This document shows positions 5,152 to 5,159 of a DNA stretch of 5,159 bases, in pieces. The position numbers and the translations under genes were made by a program. Within the stretch, counting starts at the first letter, position 1. Each line of letters opens with the position of its first letter. The notes under the pieces are model-generated. The model made no database searches. It was given only the letters and a program-made list of their open reading frames with translations, and was not told the DNA's origin. The DNA comes from Bacteroidota bacterium. GTDB taxonomy: Bacteria > Bacteroidota > Ignavibacteria > Ignavibacteriales > Ignavibacteriaceae. The stretch covers positions 1 through 5,159 of the forward strand of contig JAJYOQ010000318.1 in assembly GCA_021796135.1 (NCBI GenBank), given 5' to 3'.

Positions 5152-5159
5152 AGATCGGA
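5152..5159. other. Possible untrimmed sequencing-adapter bases at the sequence end
   Basis: The last eight bases are AGATCGGA, identical to the first eight bases of the standard Illumina TruSeq adapter. The homology to the T9SS domain is perfect over the preceding 18 bases (5134-5151 apart from one change) and collapses to one match in eight exactly here. Adapter read-through at a contig end is the simplest explanation; chance cannot be excluded on eight bases. Confidence 0.5.

Overview
The window is AT-rich and reads as part of a genome from the Ignavibacteriota/Bacteroidota (FCB) side of the tree. The main reason is the C-terminus of the 932-residue protein: an LPVELTSF linker module followed by a LGQNYPNPFNPST-type sorting domain, the form of type IX secretion (T9SS) type A signal that is characteristic of Ignavibacteria-like genomes. 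Weak or absent Shine-Dalgarno sequences before two of the four genes, and several palindromic dispersed repeats, fit that picture. No rRNA or other taxonomic marker is present, so the placement is an inference.

Layout, all genes on the + strand: 1-87 leader; 88-750 NarL/LuxR-type response regulator; 751-1105 non-coding gap dominated by a roughly 145-bp composite palindromic repeat (874-1018) and a small tandem repeat (1060-1089); 1106-1450 stand-alone CheY-like receiver; 1483-4281 large T9SS-secreted, probably cell-surface protein with two Fn3-like regions, an unrecognised central region, a ConA/LamG-like domain and the T9SS tail; 4289-4324 palindromic hairpin; 4361-5068 initiating sugar transferase for surface polysaccharide; 5069-5151 decayed copy of a T9SS sorting domain; 5152-5159 eight bases identical to the start of a common Illumina adapter.

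Functionally the window combines phospho-signalling (two response regulators, no kinase visible) with cell-surface output (one secreted multidomain protein and one membrane enzyme that starts glycan assembly). Nothing in the sequence proves that these genes act together. The receiver and the T9SS protein are 32 nt apart with no terminator between them, so they could share a transcript.

The most interesting signals are repeats rather than new enzymes. A 51-bp palindromic element is built in frame into the T9SS protein and has no stop in five of its six frames. A second hairpin just after the same gene has the same stem core with a compensatory base-pair change. The compositionally distinct sugar transferase gene sits between an intact and a decayed copy of the same T9SS coding segment. 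I found no convincing new defence, mobile or RNA system.
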